Positions 33,379 through 42,822 of a stretch of 64,000 nucleotides of DNA are shown piece after piece. The notes under the pieces are model-generated. The model did no database searches and was not told the DNA's origin. It saw only the letters and a program-made list of their open reading frames with translations. A program made the position numbers and the translations under genes. Each line of letters opens with the position of its first letter. The stretch's first letter is position 1. Source of the DNA: Coprococcus_C sp934318045 (GTDB lineage: Bacteria; Bacillota; Clostridia; Lachnospirales; Lachnospiraceae); NCBI GenBank assembly GCA_934318045.1, contig CAKREY010000001.1, forward strand, positions 186,001 to 250,000, in the 5' to 3' direction.

Positions 33379-34545
33379 CTATAATCCTTTTTTGAACCCT
33401 TTCTTTCTCTTATGATCGCCAAAAATCGAAGAACCGGACGATGCCGCATCCGTAGAAGAACGCGCATTCACGGTTGTATTTGCATACTGGTTCAGAATCG
33501 ATTTCTGCTCTTCAGTCAGCTTATCCGGTACCTGAACGACCAGTGTGATGTAATGATCACCACGTACGGTCTTGTTACGAAGTGTCGGAACACCCTTGCC
33601 CTTCAGTTTTACCTTTGTATCTGTCTGCGTACCCGGTTTAATCTCCAATTCATAAGGTCCGTCAATCGTCGTAACTGTAATCTTGCCACCAAGCGCTGCC
33701 TGTGTAAATGTAATCGGCTCTGTGGAATACAAATCATACTCCTGTCTCTGGAATCTAGGATCCCGGTCGACAAGCACAGTTACAAGCAGGTCGCCACGCT
33801 CACCGCCATTGATACCAGGCTCACCTTTTGCACGGATACGGATACTCTGACCGTTGTCAATACCTGCAGGGATTGCTACCTGAATCTTCTTTTTACTCTT
33901 TACATAGCCGGAACCGGCACAGTTACTACACTTGTACTTGATAATCTTTCCGGAACCGCCGCAATCCGGACATGCGGATACCGTTCTCGCCATGCCGAAC
34001 AACGACTGCTGTGTGTAGACAACCTGTCCTTTTCCACCACATTTACTACATGTCTCTGGCTGATGTCCCGGTTGTGCACCGGTACCGTGACAGACTGTAC
34101 ACTCATCTTTCAGCGGAAGTTCCAATTCTGTCTGTGTTCCGAATATCGCATCTGTAAAGCTGACACGGACAGTTGTCTTGATATTTGCACCCTTAACCGG
34201 GCCATTGGACTGTCTCTGACGACCGCCACCGCCAAACATATCGCCGAAGATATCTCCAAAGATATCTCCCATATCCGAGAAATCAAATCCACCGAAGCCG
34301 CCCGGACCTCCTCCCTGCTCAAATGCGGCATGACCATACTGGTCATACTTTGCACGTTTCTCAGGATCGGACAGTACCGCATATGCCTCTGCAGCCTCTT
34401 TGAATTTTTCTTCCGCTTCTTTATCTCCCGGGTTTGTGTCCGGGTGATATTTTTTTGCTACCTTACGGTAAGCTTTTTTCAAATCCGCCTCGGAGACACC
34501 TTTCGTGACTCCGAGGACTTCATAATAATCTCTTTTATCAGACAT
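33379..34545 (-). CDS. dnaJ: Chaperone protein DnaJ
   Basis: 388 residues with a J domain (HPD in KYHPDTN), a Gly/Phe-rich linker with GGFGGFDFSDMGD, four CxxCxGxG zinc repeats (CTVCHGTG, CSKCGGKG, CPDCGGSG, CSNCAGSG) and the C-terminal substrate domain. It stimulates DnaK ATPase and delivers clients. ATG at 34545 fits the family start (MSDKRDYYEVLGV). An in-frame GTG lies two codons upstream. Confidence 0.97.
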   Translation of the reverse strand: MSDKRDYYEVLGVTKGVSEADLKKAYRKVAKKYHPDTNPGDKEAEEKFKEAAEAYAVLSDPEKRAKYDQYGHAAFEQGGGPGGFGGFDFSDMGDIFGDIFGDMFGGGGRQRQSNGPVKGANIKTTVRVSFTDAIFGTQTELELPLKDECTVCHGTGAQPGHQPETCSKCGGKGQVVYTQQSLFGMARTVSACPDCGGSGKIIKYKCSNCAGSGYVKSKKKIQVAIPAGIDNGQSIRIRAKGEPGINGGERGDLLVTVLVDRDPRFQRQEYDLYSTEPITFTQAALGGKITVTTIDGPYELEIKPGTQTDTKVKLKGKGVPTLRNKTVRGDHYITLVVQVPDKLTEEQKSILNQYANTTVNARSSTDAASSGSSIFGDHKRKKGFKKGL

Positions 34546-34604
34546 CTGCACTCACCCTTATTATTCGTAATCTGCTTTTATCAACTTGCTCCCCGTCTTA
34601 ACGA

Positions 34605-36449
34605 TTAGACTTCCTTGTAGTCTCCATCCACTACATCGTCTGAATAATCTGGTGTGCCTGTGCCTGTACCAGCGTTTGCACCAGGGCCATTCTGCTCATA
34701 GAGCTTTGAGAACAATTCCTGTGCGCTGTTCATAAGTGTTTCCTTACCAGCCTTGATCTTCTCTACATCGTAGTCTGTCATAGCATCCGGATCTGTACTC
34801 TCAATGATATCCTTCAATGCCTTCAGATCTGCCTCTACCTTTGTCTTATCTGTTGCAGAAAGCTTATCTCCTACGTCATTTAATGCTCTCTCTGTCTGGA
34901 ATACCATAGCATCTGCATCGTTACGTACTTCGATTGCTTCCTTACGTTTCTTATCCTGTGCCTCGTACTCAGCAGCTTCCTTCACTGCTCTATCGATATC
35001 CTCATCGGAAAGAGATGTTCCGGATGTGATTGTGATATGCTGCTCACGACCTGTTCCAAGATCCTTTGCAGATACATTTACAATACCGTTTGCATCGATA
35101 TCAAATGTAACTTCAATCTGTGGAACACCACGTCTTGCAGGAGCGATACCATCGAGTCTGAAACGTCCAAGGCTCTTGTTATCTCTTGCAAACTCACGCT
35201 CACCCTGTACAATGTTGATATCAACGGCATCCTGATTATCCTGGGCTGTTGAGAAGATCTGGCTCTTATTTGTAGGAATCGTTGTATTTCTCTCAATCAG
35301 GTGTGTAGCGATACCACCCATTGTCTCGATAGAAAGTGTAAGTGGTGTAACATCCAACAGAAGAATCTCGCCGGCACCTGCATCACCTGCAAGCTTACCA
35401 CCCTGGATAGATGCACCGATAGCAACACACTCATCCGGGTTGATGCCCTTGAACGGATCCTTGCCTGTCAACTTCTTAACCATATCCTGAACAGCGATGA
35501 TACGTGTAGAACCACCGACCAAAAGAACCTTATCAAGATCAGCAGCTGTCATGTCTGCATCCTTCAAAGCAGTCTGTACAGGAACTCTTGTTTTATCTAC
35601 CAGATGTGCTGTCAACTCATCAAACTTTGCACGTGTCAGATCCATATCAAAGTGCTTTGGACCATCCTGTGTAGCTGTGATGAATGGAAGGTTGATGTTT
35701 GTTGTTGTTGCGGATGAAAGCTCTTTCTTAGCCTTCTCTGCTGCTTCCTTCAATCTCTGCATAGCCATCTTATCGGTTGAAAGATCTACGCCCTCTGCCT
35801 TCTTAAACTCTTCGAGCATATACTGTGTAATTGCGTTATCAAAATCATCACCACCAAGTTTGTTATCACCGGCTGTAGCAAGAACTTCGATGACACCGTC
35901 GCCAATCTCAATGATAGATACATCGAATGTACCACCACCAAGGTCATATACCATGATTTTCTGTTCTTCTTCATTATCAAGTCCATAAGAAAGCGCTGCA
36001 GCTGTAGGCTCGTTGATGATACGCTTTACATCAAGGCCTGCAATCTTACCGGCATCCTTTGTTGCCTGTCTCTGTGCATCTGTAAAGTATGCAGGAACTG
36101 TGATAACTGCTTCTGTAACAGGCTCACCGATATAGCTCTCTGCATCTCTCTTCAGCTTAGAAAGAATCATAGCGGAAATCTCCTGTGGAGAATACTTCTT
36201 TCCATCGATGTCTACCTTGTAATCACTACCCATATGTCTCTTGATGGAAGCGATTGTCTTATCTGCATTTGTAACTGCCTGACGCTTTGCTGCATCACCA
36301 ACGACACGCTCGCCGGTCTTTGTAAATGCTACAACAGAAGGAGTTGTTCTAGAACCCTCGGCGTTTGTGATAACAACCGGTTTACCACCTTCCATAACAG
36401 CTACACATGAATTTGTTGTACCTAAGTCAATACCAATAATCTTACCCAT
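34605..36449 (-). CDS. dnaK: Chaperone protein DnaK (Hsp70)
   Basis: 614 residues. The ATPase domain begins GIDLGTTNSCVAVMEGG and contains VYDLGGGTFDVSI and LLVGGSTRI. The substrate-binding domain follows residue 390 or so, and the helical lid ends in a Gly/Thr-rich tail. Cold-start codon ATG at 36449 has a good ribosome site (AGGAGG within the AATAATTAGGAGG leader). It is part of the HrcA-regulated operon. Confidence 0.98.
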   Translation of the reverse strand: MGKIIGIDLGTTNSCVAVMEGGKPVVITNAEGSRTTPSVVAFTKTGERVVGDAAKRQAVTNADKTIASIKRHMGSDYKVDIDGKKYSPQEISAMILSKLKRDAESYIGEPVTEAVITVPAYFTDAQRQATKDAGKIAGLDVKRIINEPTAAALSYGLDNEEEQKIMVYDLGGGTFDVSIIEIGDGVIEVLATAGDNKLGGDDFDNAITQYMLEEFKKAEGVDLSTDKMAMQRLKEAAEKAKKELSSATTTNINLPFITATQDGPKHFDMDLTRAKFDELTAHLVDKTRVPVQTALKDADMTAADLDKVLLVGGSTRIIAVQDMVKKLTGKDPFKGINPDECVAIGASIQGGKLAGDAGAGEILLLDVTPLTLSIETMGGIATHLIERNTTIPTNKSQIFSTAQDNQDAVDINIVQGEREFARDNKSLGRFRLDGIAPARRGVPQIEVTFDIDANGIVNVSAKDLGTGREQHITITSGTSLSDEDIDRAVKEAAEYEAQDKKRKEAIEVRNDADAMVFQTERALNDVGDKLSATDKTKVEADLKALKDIIESTDPDAMTDYDVEKIKAGKETLMNSAQELFSKLYEQNGPGANAGTGTGTPDYSDDVVDGDYKEV

Positions 36450-36507
36450 AATATTTTTCCTCCTAATTATTATCTTTAAAATATTCTATTTCATTTATTG
36501 TAAAAGG

Positions 36508-37161
36508 TTAATTTGCAACCTTTACCATGCTGTACCGTAATACCTGATCCTTGTACATATAGCCTTTCTGCATTTCCTCGGCTACGACATTTTCTCCAAG
36601 ATTTTCATCTTCCACGTGTGTCACCGCATTGTGGTAGTCTGGATCAAATGGCTTGCCTTCTGCATCCATCGGCTTTACGCCAATATCTTCAAGCGATACC
36701 ATGAGCTGCCGGTAAATCTTATCGACGCCCTGTTCAAATGCGCCATTTTTTTCTTCTTCCGGAATACTGGCAAGTGCCCGTTCGAGATTATCAACAACCG
36801 GAAGGAGCTTTTCTAACACCCCTTTTGCTCCGATGTCATACATCTTCTTGGATTCCTTCTCATTTCTCTGACGCATATTTTCAAACTCTGCAAGCAGGCG
36901 CTTATACTTTTCTTCATTTCCTGCTGCCAGTTCCTTTGCTTTGTCAAGCTCAATCTGAAGTGCTTTGCTGCCTCTGCGGTTTCCTTTGGATACCGGCTTT
37001 GGCTTTGCGGCTTCGACTTCTTCTTTCTTGTCAGCAGAAACTGTTTCTTCTTCATTTATTTTCACATCGGTACCTTCTGTTACCGGCGCATCTTCCACAG
37101 CTTTTACTTCTTCCACTGTCTCTGCTTCTTTATTTTCATTTACGGTTGTTTTATTCGCCAT
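36508..37161 (-). CDS. grpE: Nucleotide exchange factor GrpE
   Basis: 217 residues. A long acidic, Glu/Val/Lys-rich N-terminal tail (about 1-75) precedes the coiled-coil dimerisation helix and the beta domain (GVKPMDAEGKPFDPDYHNAV). It releases ADP from DnaK. The ATG at 37161 is best spaced from the GGAG inside the hrcA end. Another ATG lies at 37167. It overlaps hrcA by 11-17 bases, suggesting translational coupling. Confidence 0.95.
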   Translation of the reverse strand: MANKTTVNENKEAETVEEVKAVEDAPVTEGTDVKINEEETVSADKKEEVEAAKPKPVSKGNRRGSKALQIELDKAKELAAGNEEKYKRLLAEFENMRQRNEKESKKMYDIGAKGVLEKLLPVVDNLERALASIPEEEKNGAFEQGVDKIYRQLMVSLEDIGVKPMDAEGKPFDPDYHNAVTHVEDENLGENVVAEEMQKGYMYKDQVLRYSMVKVAN

Positions 37162-38203
37162 TTTCATTCACTCCTTCGCCTTTTTTGAATATCTCGTCGA
37201 GTTCTGTTGTCAGATTCTTCAATGTACTGACAACTTTCTTATAATCCATTCTCTTCGGTCCCAATATTCCAATTGTTCCCTTTGCACCTTCCGGCATCTG
37301 GTAGGTTGCTGTAACAAGAGAGCAATCTTTCAGGCTTGGTGTCTCATCTCCAATATATACCTGAATTCCGGATTCGTTTGTCTTTCCGGTTGTCTCCTCC
37401 AGCAAATGTGATACTTCATTTTTATCTTCGAGCTTTTCAAGCAGCTCACTTGTCTTGGATATATCACCAAGCTCCGGATACTTCAAAATGTTTGTCGCAC
37501 CACTGGTATAAACCTCAAGTTCCTGTGCCTCGTGTATGGCTTCCACAATTCCCTGAAAGATCTGGTCTAATATCTCACCATACCTTCCGGACTGCTTCTT
37601 CATTGCCTGAATCATCTCTAAGTTGATATCCTCTAAGCTTGCACCTTGTAAGAAGGTATTCAATAAGATATTAAATTTTAGAACATCTTCATTATCAAGG
37701 TCTACATCGATGTGAATCATCTGATTCTTAATAATGTTACCCTCAACCACGATGACAGCAAGAAGTGTCTTCTCATCTACAAGGGAAAGCTGGATAAACT
37801 TGACTGTCTTCTCGTAATTCGGTGCCGTAACCATCGTTGCATAATTGGTATTGTATGCCAGTACCTTCGCAACCTGTTTTAAAAGCACTTCCATGCGGTC
37901 CACCCGCTCCAACAATGTATCGCGTTCCTGCTTTGCAACCTCTGCAAACTCTTCTTTTTCGTCCATCAGCTGGTCGACATAAAACCGATAACCGGCATCT
38001 GTCGGGATTCTGCCTGCCGATGTATGTGGCTGAATGATGTATCCCATTTCTTCCAGATCTGCCATCTCATTCCGTATCGTTGCGGAACTTAAATTCAAAT
38101 CTGTGTACTTTGAGATTGTTCTGGAACCTACCGGTTCTCCAGTCTCCAGGTAATTGGAAATAATGGCTTTGAGGATTTTCACCTTACGCTCATCTAATTC
38201 CAT
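37151..38203 (-). CDS. hrcA: Heat-inducible transcription repressor HrcA
   Basis: 350 residues with an N-terminal winged helix (ERKVKILKAIISNYLETGEPVGSRTI in part), the GAF-like middle and the conserved GxIGPKRMDY C-terminal segment. It represses the dnaK and often groE operons by binding CIRCE. The ATG at 38203 has GAGGTGA 5 bases upstream. An extended frame to 38230 is rejected. It is first in its operon and CIRCE lies 84 bases upstream, so it represses itself. Confidence 0.96.
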   Translation of the reverse strand: MELDERKVKILKAIISNYLETGEPVGSRTISKYTDLNLSSATIRNEMADLEEMGYIIQPHTSAGRIPTDAGYRFYVDQLMDEKEEFAEVAKQERDTLLERVDRMEVLLKQVAKVLAYNTNYATMVTAPNYEKTVKFIQLSLVDEKTLLAVIVVEGNIIKNQMIHIDVDLDNEDVLKFNILLNTFLQGASLEDINLEMIQAMKKQSGRYGEILDQIFQGIVEAIHEAQELEVYTSGATNILKYPELGDISKTSELLEKLEDKNEVSHLLEETTGKTNESGIQVYIGDETPSLKDCSLVTATYQMPEGAKGTIGILGPKRMDYKKVVSTLKNLTTELDEIFKKGEGVNENGE

Positions 38204-38286
38204 CTTATCACCTCGATTTGTCATGCTCATCCATGTTTTTTCTGACTTGGTGTCACCTGTATGAATGTTTCATAACTTATTTTTTA

Positions 38287-38313
38287 TTAGCACTCATGTT
38301 ACCCGAGTGCTAA
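38287..38313. promoter_or_regulatory. CIRCE operator (HrcA binding site)
   Basis: TTAGCACTC-N9-GAGTGCTAA, both arms a perfect match to the consensus. It lies between the hrcA start codon and the predicted promoter at 38324-38352, where bound HrcA would block the transcript start. Confidence 0.98.
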
Positions 38314-38323
38314 CTCTATTGGT

Positions 38324-38352
38324 AGACTACCACTAGATATAGTAAATGTCAA
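38324..38352 (-). promoter_or_regulatory. Promoter of the hrcA-grpE-dnaK-dnaJ-prmA operon
   Basis: TTGACA (38352-38347), 17 bases, TAGTCT (38329-38324, weak -10) on the minus strand. The start would be near 38317, just before CIRCE. A 7-base inverted repeat TTGGTAG/CTACCA overlaps the -10. Confidence 0.6.
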
Positions 38353-38454
38353 GCAAAAAAAACATAAATATGTGAAAAAATTATGTTTTCTCTACCAATA
38401 TATTCTACACATGAATCATCCCTGCAAAAACACATATAGAACCAGATAAAAAGC

Positions 38455-38481
38455 AAAACGAGCGCGGGAAACCCGCGCTCG
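38455..38481 (-). terminator. Terminator of htrA
   Basis: CGAGCGCGGG (38459-38468) with CCCGCGCTCG (38472-38481), a 10-bp GC-rich stem and AAA loop. On the minus strand TTTTGCTTTTT follows. It separates htrA from the heat-shock operon promoter region. Confidence 0.92.
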
Positions 38482-38513
38482 AAAGAGGGTAAAAACGAAT
38501 GATTCGATAAAAG

Positions 38514-40058
38514 CTATTTTGTGTTCGGATTGTCCATCAATGTGACGTCGACTGTCTTTTCCTCGTATTCATTGTCTTTCATATATTCATATGTGATTGG
38601 AACTGTCTCGCCAGACTTATAATAGTCCAACTTCTCTGTCAATTCCTCCGCACTACTGATGGACTGGCCATCGATTTTTGTAATGACATAATTTTTCTTG
38701 ATTCCTGCTTTCTCTGCCGCACTTCCTTTCTGAACTTCTGCGACGAGAACTCCGGTCGGAATACCATATGCTTCTGAAATATCTGATGAAACTGTCTGGC
38801 AGGATACTCCCAAGTAACCCTTTTCATCTTCCGAAACTTTTTCTCTTGTCTGACGGTTCATCAAATCATCCAAACGGTTCTGAACAGCTGTAATCGGGAT
38901 TGCATATCCCATGCCTTCTACAGTTGTATCTGAATATTTTGATGAATTGATACCGATGACTTCCCCTTTCATGTTCAAAAGGGCACCGCCACTGTTACCT
39001 GGATTAATGGCTGCATCTGTCTGGATGAGTGGCGTTGTATTCGTGCTGTTTGTACGATCCTTCGCACTGACAATACCCGTTGTAACAGATTGTCCATAGC
39101 CAAGTGCATTTCCGATGGCTACTACCTGTTCACCAACCTTCAGCGAATCCGAATCCCCGATTGTTGCAATCTTGATACTGTTCATCGTTGATTCTTTAAT
39201 ATCGCTCAATTTTACAACTACGATTGCCAAATCCGTATCACTATCTGTACTCTTTACCTGGGCTTCATAGCTTTCCCCATCTGAAAATGTAACATTGACT
39301 GTTTTGGCATCGCTTACAACATGGTTGTTTGTCACCATCAAAAGCTCTGTATCGTTTTCTCCGATAATAATACCGGATCCGGATCCTTCTGCTTCATATT
39401 CCTGTGTATAGCCAAACAATCCCTGTTGTTCCACAATTGCCGAGATGTTGATTGCAACGACGCTTGGCATAACATTTTCAGCAATTGTCGATACATCCAT
39501 GCCACTTCCAACCGATGCGGTGGATGTAAGGCTTAGGGATTCGGTTGTGTCTTTCGATGCTTCCGTCGTTGTTGCAGCCTGTGTTGTCTGATTTGTCAAT
39601 GTATCCAATCGCTTAATCTGTCTGCCTGCAATTCCATAGAACGTGCCGCCTGCAATTCCTCCAAATACAGCTGCACTGACAACCACTGCAACTCCTTTTT
39701 TCCAGAAGTTATTCTTGTTATGTGGTGTCTTTGTTCTCTTAACTCTCTGTTTCTTTGTCTTTTTTACTTTTACTTTTGGCTGGCCCGATTGCTGATAGCC
39801 TGTACCCTGATAATAATTCGGTTGTCCATATCCGTATGGATTCTGATTCGGCTGCTGATAACTTTGATTATAATAATGCTCTGTTCCCTGGCTCATCTGC
39901 TGTGCGCGTTCTGCCATCGCCTGCATATAATCCTGAGTCCGCATATCACCATAATAATTGCTCTGTTCCTGCTTCAGATTGTCCGTATGCGAATCCCCTG
40001 TTTCATACGGGGTTCCCGTCTGTTTATTTTCTTCATTGTTTCCAAATTCATCCATCAT
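38514..40058 (-). CDS. htrA: HtrA/DegP-family serine protease
   Basis: 514 residues. A long polar Gln/Asn/Tyr-rich cytoplasmic part (about 1-115), one membrane helix (about 123-145), a Thr/Ser-rich linker, a trypsin-like domain with His (VTNNHVVSDA), Asp (SDTDLAIVVV) and Ser (NPGNSGGALL), and one C-terminal PDZ domain (GVLVAEVQKGSAAEKAGI). The catalytic triad is complete. It degrades misfolded exported proteins. The gene is monocistronic, ending at a strong terminator. Direct TTTTCTT repeats lie upstream near its promoter, but I cannot assign a regulator. Confidence 0.95.
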   Translation of the reverse strand: MMDEFGNNEENKQTGTPYETGDSHTDNLKQEQSNYYGDMRTQDYMQAMAERAQQMSQGTEHYYNQSYQQPNQNPYGYGQPNYYQGTGYQQSGQPKVKVKKTKKQRVKRTKTPHNKNNFWKKGVAVVVSAAVFGGIAGGTFYGIAGRQIKRLDTLTNQTTQAATTTEASKDTTESLSLTSTASVGSGMDVSTIAENVMPSVVAINISAIVEQQGLFGYTQEYEAEGSGSGIIIGENDTELLMVTNNHVVSDAKTVNVTFSDGESYEAQVKSTDSDTDLAIVVVKLSDIKESTMNSIKIATIGDSDSLKVGEQVVAIGNALGYGQSVTTGIVSAKDRTNSTNTTPLIQTDAAINPGNSGGALLNMKGEVIGINSSKYSDTTVEGMGYAIPITAVQNRLDDLMNRQTREKVSEDEKGYLGVSCQTVSSDISEAYGIPTGVLVAEVQKGSAAEKAGIKKNYVITKIDGQSISSAEELTEKLDYYKSGETVPITYEYMKDNEYEEKTVDVTLMDNPNTK

Positions 40059-40198
40059 ATTGATTCCTCCATTTCATATTCTTCCGTGCAGATATTCATC
40101 TGCTTCTTTGCTTATCTTTTTCCTTGTTATGGTTTTATCATAATGCAAAGCTATGGTAAAACTTTGAAGAAAATGTCAAGAAAATGTGAACTTGTTTT

Positions 40199-41224
40199 TT
40201 ATTGTGTAAGAAGTCCGGTTTTTAAAGCCCGCAGATTTTCTTCCATATAATAGATGTATGTGCAGCCAGCTTTAACATCATCCTTTGTCACCGACTGCAT
40301 AGAAAAAAGATGTTCTATCTGTGGGTTCATGCCAGCAGATTCTGCAATCGTATTTGCGAGACTGTCGGTGCCATTGTCTACTACGTAAATTGCCGGCATT
40401 TTGTACACTTGCAATTTCTCTGCCAGATAAGCGACTGTATGCACGCTTGCCTCTACGTCAGCAGAACAGCCGGAATATGCCGCAAAGTAATGAATATCAT
40501 AATCTTCTGCCAGATACAAAAAAGGGAACCGGTCGCCGATCAGGATTGTCGTCTGTGTGGCTGCGTCCCGCATGGTCTGATAATCTGCATCCAGCGCCTC
40601 GAGCTTTGCGGTATAAACTTTGGTGTTTGCCGCATACTTCTGTGAATTGCAAGAATCAAGCTTTGTAATGGCATCCGCTAATGTCTCTGTACAGACGATT
40701 GCATTTTTCAAGGATAACCACACATGCTCGTCGTAATGGTCATCATGATCTGTGGTTTCTGCTTCATGTCCGTGCTCGTCATGATCGTGATCTTCGTCAT
40801 CATGATCGTGGTGATGGTGTCCTTCTACACCTTCTAATTCCACTTCATTTAATGCGCGGTCGCCAACCAGGTCCAACAGACTGATGGCAATAATATCTTC
40901 GTTGCCGGACTCTGCAAGGGCATCGCTCACCCATGTATCACTCTCGCCGCCGACATAGACTAACATCCGGCAATCCGCAATCTTCATGATATCCTGTGCA
41001 CTCGGCTGGTAGCTATGCAAGTCCACGCCGTTATCGACCAGCATCCGGCATGTAAATGTATCTGTGTCTCCAAGGATTTCCCGCACCCAGTCATACGCCG
41101 CAAAGGTTGTGCATAAAATCACATTCTCGTCCTGTTCTGTCGTCGGTCCGGTGCATCCGGAAAGAAGGGTCAGGCAAAGCGCAAGGACTACCCCGATGGA
41201 TTTTAAATATCTATGCTTCATCAT
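40199..41224 (-). CDS. znuA: Zinc ABC transporter substrate-binding lipoprotein
   Basis: About 341 residues with a lipobox (LTLLSGC) and the cluster A-I metal-binding fold. Residue His near position 73 (VDNGVDLHSYQPSAQD), a His/Asp/Glu-rich loop of about 40 residues and DEHVWLSLKNA supply zinc ligands, and the C-terminal YVVDNGTDSLANTIAE segment matches. The His-rich loop is typical of zinc rather than manganese binders. A second ATG at 41221 is possible. It ends the G3E-znuC-znuB-znuA transcript. Confidence 0.92.
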   Translation of the reverse strand: MMKHRYLKSIGVVLALCLTLLSGCTGPTTEQDENVILCTTFAAYDWVREILGDTDTFTCRMLVDNGVDLHSYQPSAQDIMKIADCRMLVYVGGESDTWVSDALAESGNEDIIAISLLDLVGDRALNEVELEGVEGHHHHDHDDEDHDHDEHGHEAETTDHDDHYDEHVWLSLKNAIVCTETLADAITKLDSCNSQKYAANTKVYTAKLEALDADYQTMRDAATQTTILIGDRFPFLYLAEDYDIHYFAAYSGCSADVEASVHTVAYLAEKLQVYKMPAIYVVDNGTDSLANTIAESAGMNPQIEHLFSMQSVTKDDVKAGCTYIYYMEENLRALKTGLLTQ

Positions 41225-41232
41225 CGCCACCT

Positions 41233-42072
41233 CTACTCTCTGTGCAACGCAATTCCGATGATACTGAATATCACAAATAATACGATATCAATCGCTACGA
41301 TTGTTGCACTGACCGGTGTCGATGCTGCAATGGAAATCAGAATTCCCACACCGGAGGATACCACGCCATATACGGCGGAACAGAGAAATACACTCTTATA
41401 ATTCTTAAATACACGCATCGCAGACAGTGCCGGAAATATAATCAACGCCGATACCAGAAGGGATCCCACGATATTCATCGCAACTACGATCACAACGGCT
41501 GTGACAACCGCCATCAGCACATTATAGGCACCGGTATGAATACCGGTTGCACGTGCGAAATTCTCATCGAACGTCACCGAGAAAATCTTGTGATAGTACA
41601 GGATGTAGAACACAAGCACCAATAGTGACATGATCAGGCAAATCCACACATCCGTATTCGATAATGTAAGTATGGATGCCGCTCCAAAAAGCGTCGAGCA
41701 GACATCTCCGGATACATTCTGGGATGTTCCCGATACGTTCATGATCAGATATCCAAATGCGAGTGATCCGACGGAAAGCATCGCAATCACAGCATCACCG
41801 TTTATTTTTGCATTCTGCCCGGTCTTTAACATCAGAATCGCTGCCACAACCGTAATCGGCAATATAATCAGTGTATTGTTCGTCATGCGCAGCACCATAG
41901 CAATCGCCATTGCCGCAAATGCCACATGGGACAATCCGTCTCCAATATAAGAAAACCGCTTTAACACAAGTGTCACACCAAGCATGGATGCGCAAAAAGC
42001 AACCAGCACACCGGCAACTAAGATTCGACGGACAAATGGATATTGCAGGTATTCAACTAATGTATTCCACAT
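41233..42072 (-). CDS. znuB: Zinc ABC transporter permease
   Basis: 279 residues with about eight membrane helices and the ABC-3 permease family segments LKRFSYIGDGLSHVAFAAMA and MNIVGSLLVSALIIFPALSA. It moves zinc across the inner membrane with ZnuA and ZnuC. It lies 2 bases after znuC and 8 before znuA. Confidence 0.95.
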   Translation of the reverse strand: MWNTLVEYLQYPFVRRILVAGVLVAFCASMLGVTLVLKRFSYIGDGLSHVAFAAMAIAMVLRMTNNTLIILPITVVAAILMLKTGQNAKINGDAVIAMLSVGSLAFGYLIMNVSGTSQNVSGDVCSTLFGAASILTLSNTDVWICLIMSLLVLVFYILYYHKIFSVTFDENFARATGIHTGAYNVLMAVVTAVVIVVAMNIVGSLLVSALIIFPALSAMRVFKNYKSVFLCSAVYGVVSSGVGILISIAASTPVSATIVAIDIVLFVIFSIIGIALHRE

Positions 42073-42074
42073 AT

Positions 42075-42794
42075 CTATACTCCTTCTTGTTCTCTTGTTG
42101 CTGCATAATCCGCATACTGTCTGCCGATTGCACTCTTTAAATACGCTTCCTTGGAATCAAAAAACTCCGGTGTATCACTCACATGCAGTACTTTGTTTGC
42201 ATATTGTGCGGCTGCCTGTGTATCGTGCGATACCATGATGATCGTGATTCCTTCCCGGTTCAGCCTCTGGATCAGTTCATACATCTCGGCAGTCACACGC
42301 GGATCCAATCCTGCCACCGGTTCATCCAATAGCAGAAGCTTCGAGGTTGCACAGAGTGCCCGCGCAAGCAGTACCCGTTGCTGCTGTCCACCGGACAGGT
42401 CACGGTAACATTTCTTCATAAATGGCTCAATCTCCAGCCGTTTCATATTCTTCTGTGCAATTCTGCGTTCTTCTTTGTTATAAAACGGACGCATGCCACG
42501 TTTCGACAAGAACCCTGACAAAACAATTTCCTGCACGGATGCAGGAAAATCGCGCTGTGTCACGGTCTGCTGTGGCAGATATCCGATTTCATTTGCTTTC
42601 AAATCTTCGCCTCTGACAAGTTTTCCCTGCATCGGATTTTTCAGTCCCAGAATCGCTTTCATCAGAGTACTTTTTCCGGAACCGTTTTCTCCAAGGATGC
42701 AGAGATAATCCCCTTGTTCGATGCAGAAATTCAGATGTTCAACCACCGGTTTTCCTTCATATCCAAGGGATACATCTTCACATGATAGAACCAT
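42075..42794 (-). CDS. znuC: Zinc ABC transporter ATP-binding protein
   Basis: 239 residues with Walker A GENGSGKST, Q-loop GYLPQQT, signature LSGGQQQR, Walker B LLLLDEPVAGLD and H-loop MVSHD. It powers zinc import. It is placed between the G3E GTPase and znuB. The length and sequence fit the ZnuC/AdcC/ZurA group. Confidence 0.95.
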   Translation of the reverse strand: MVLSCEDVSLGYEGKPVVEHLNFCIEQGDYLCILGENGSGKSTLMKAILGLKNPMQGKLVRGEDLKANEIGYLPQQTVTQRDFPASVQEIVLSGFLSKRGMRPFYNKEERRIAQKNMKRLEIEPFMKKCYRDLSGGQQQRVLLARALCATSKLLLLDEPVAGLDPRVTAEMYELIQRLNREGITIIMVSHDTQAAAQYANKVLHVSDTPEFFDSKEAYLKSAIGRQYADYAATREQEGV

Positions 42795-42822
42795 CGCGGT
42801 TCCTCCTTTCTGTTTTCCTTAA

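Noticed and set aside
33412..34608. 398-codon plus-strand frame opposite dnaJ.
   Set aside because: It is the mirror of dnaJ, whose product is unmistakable; the composition (Cys, Arg, Ile rich) is of a shadow frame.
38320..38345. Inverted repeat TTGGTAG/CTACCA near the heat-shock promoter as a second operator.
   Set aside because: It is short and overlaps the -10 region; CIRCE next to it already explains the regulation.
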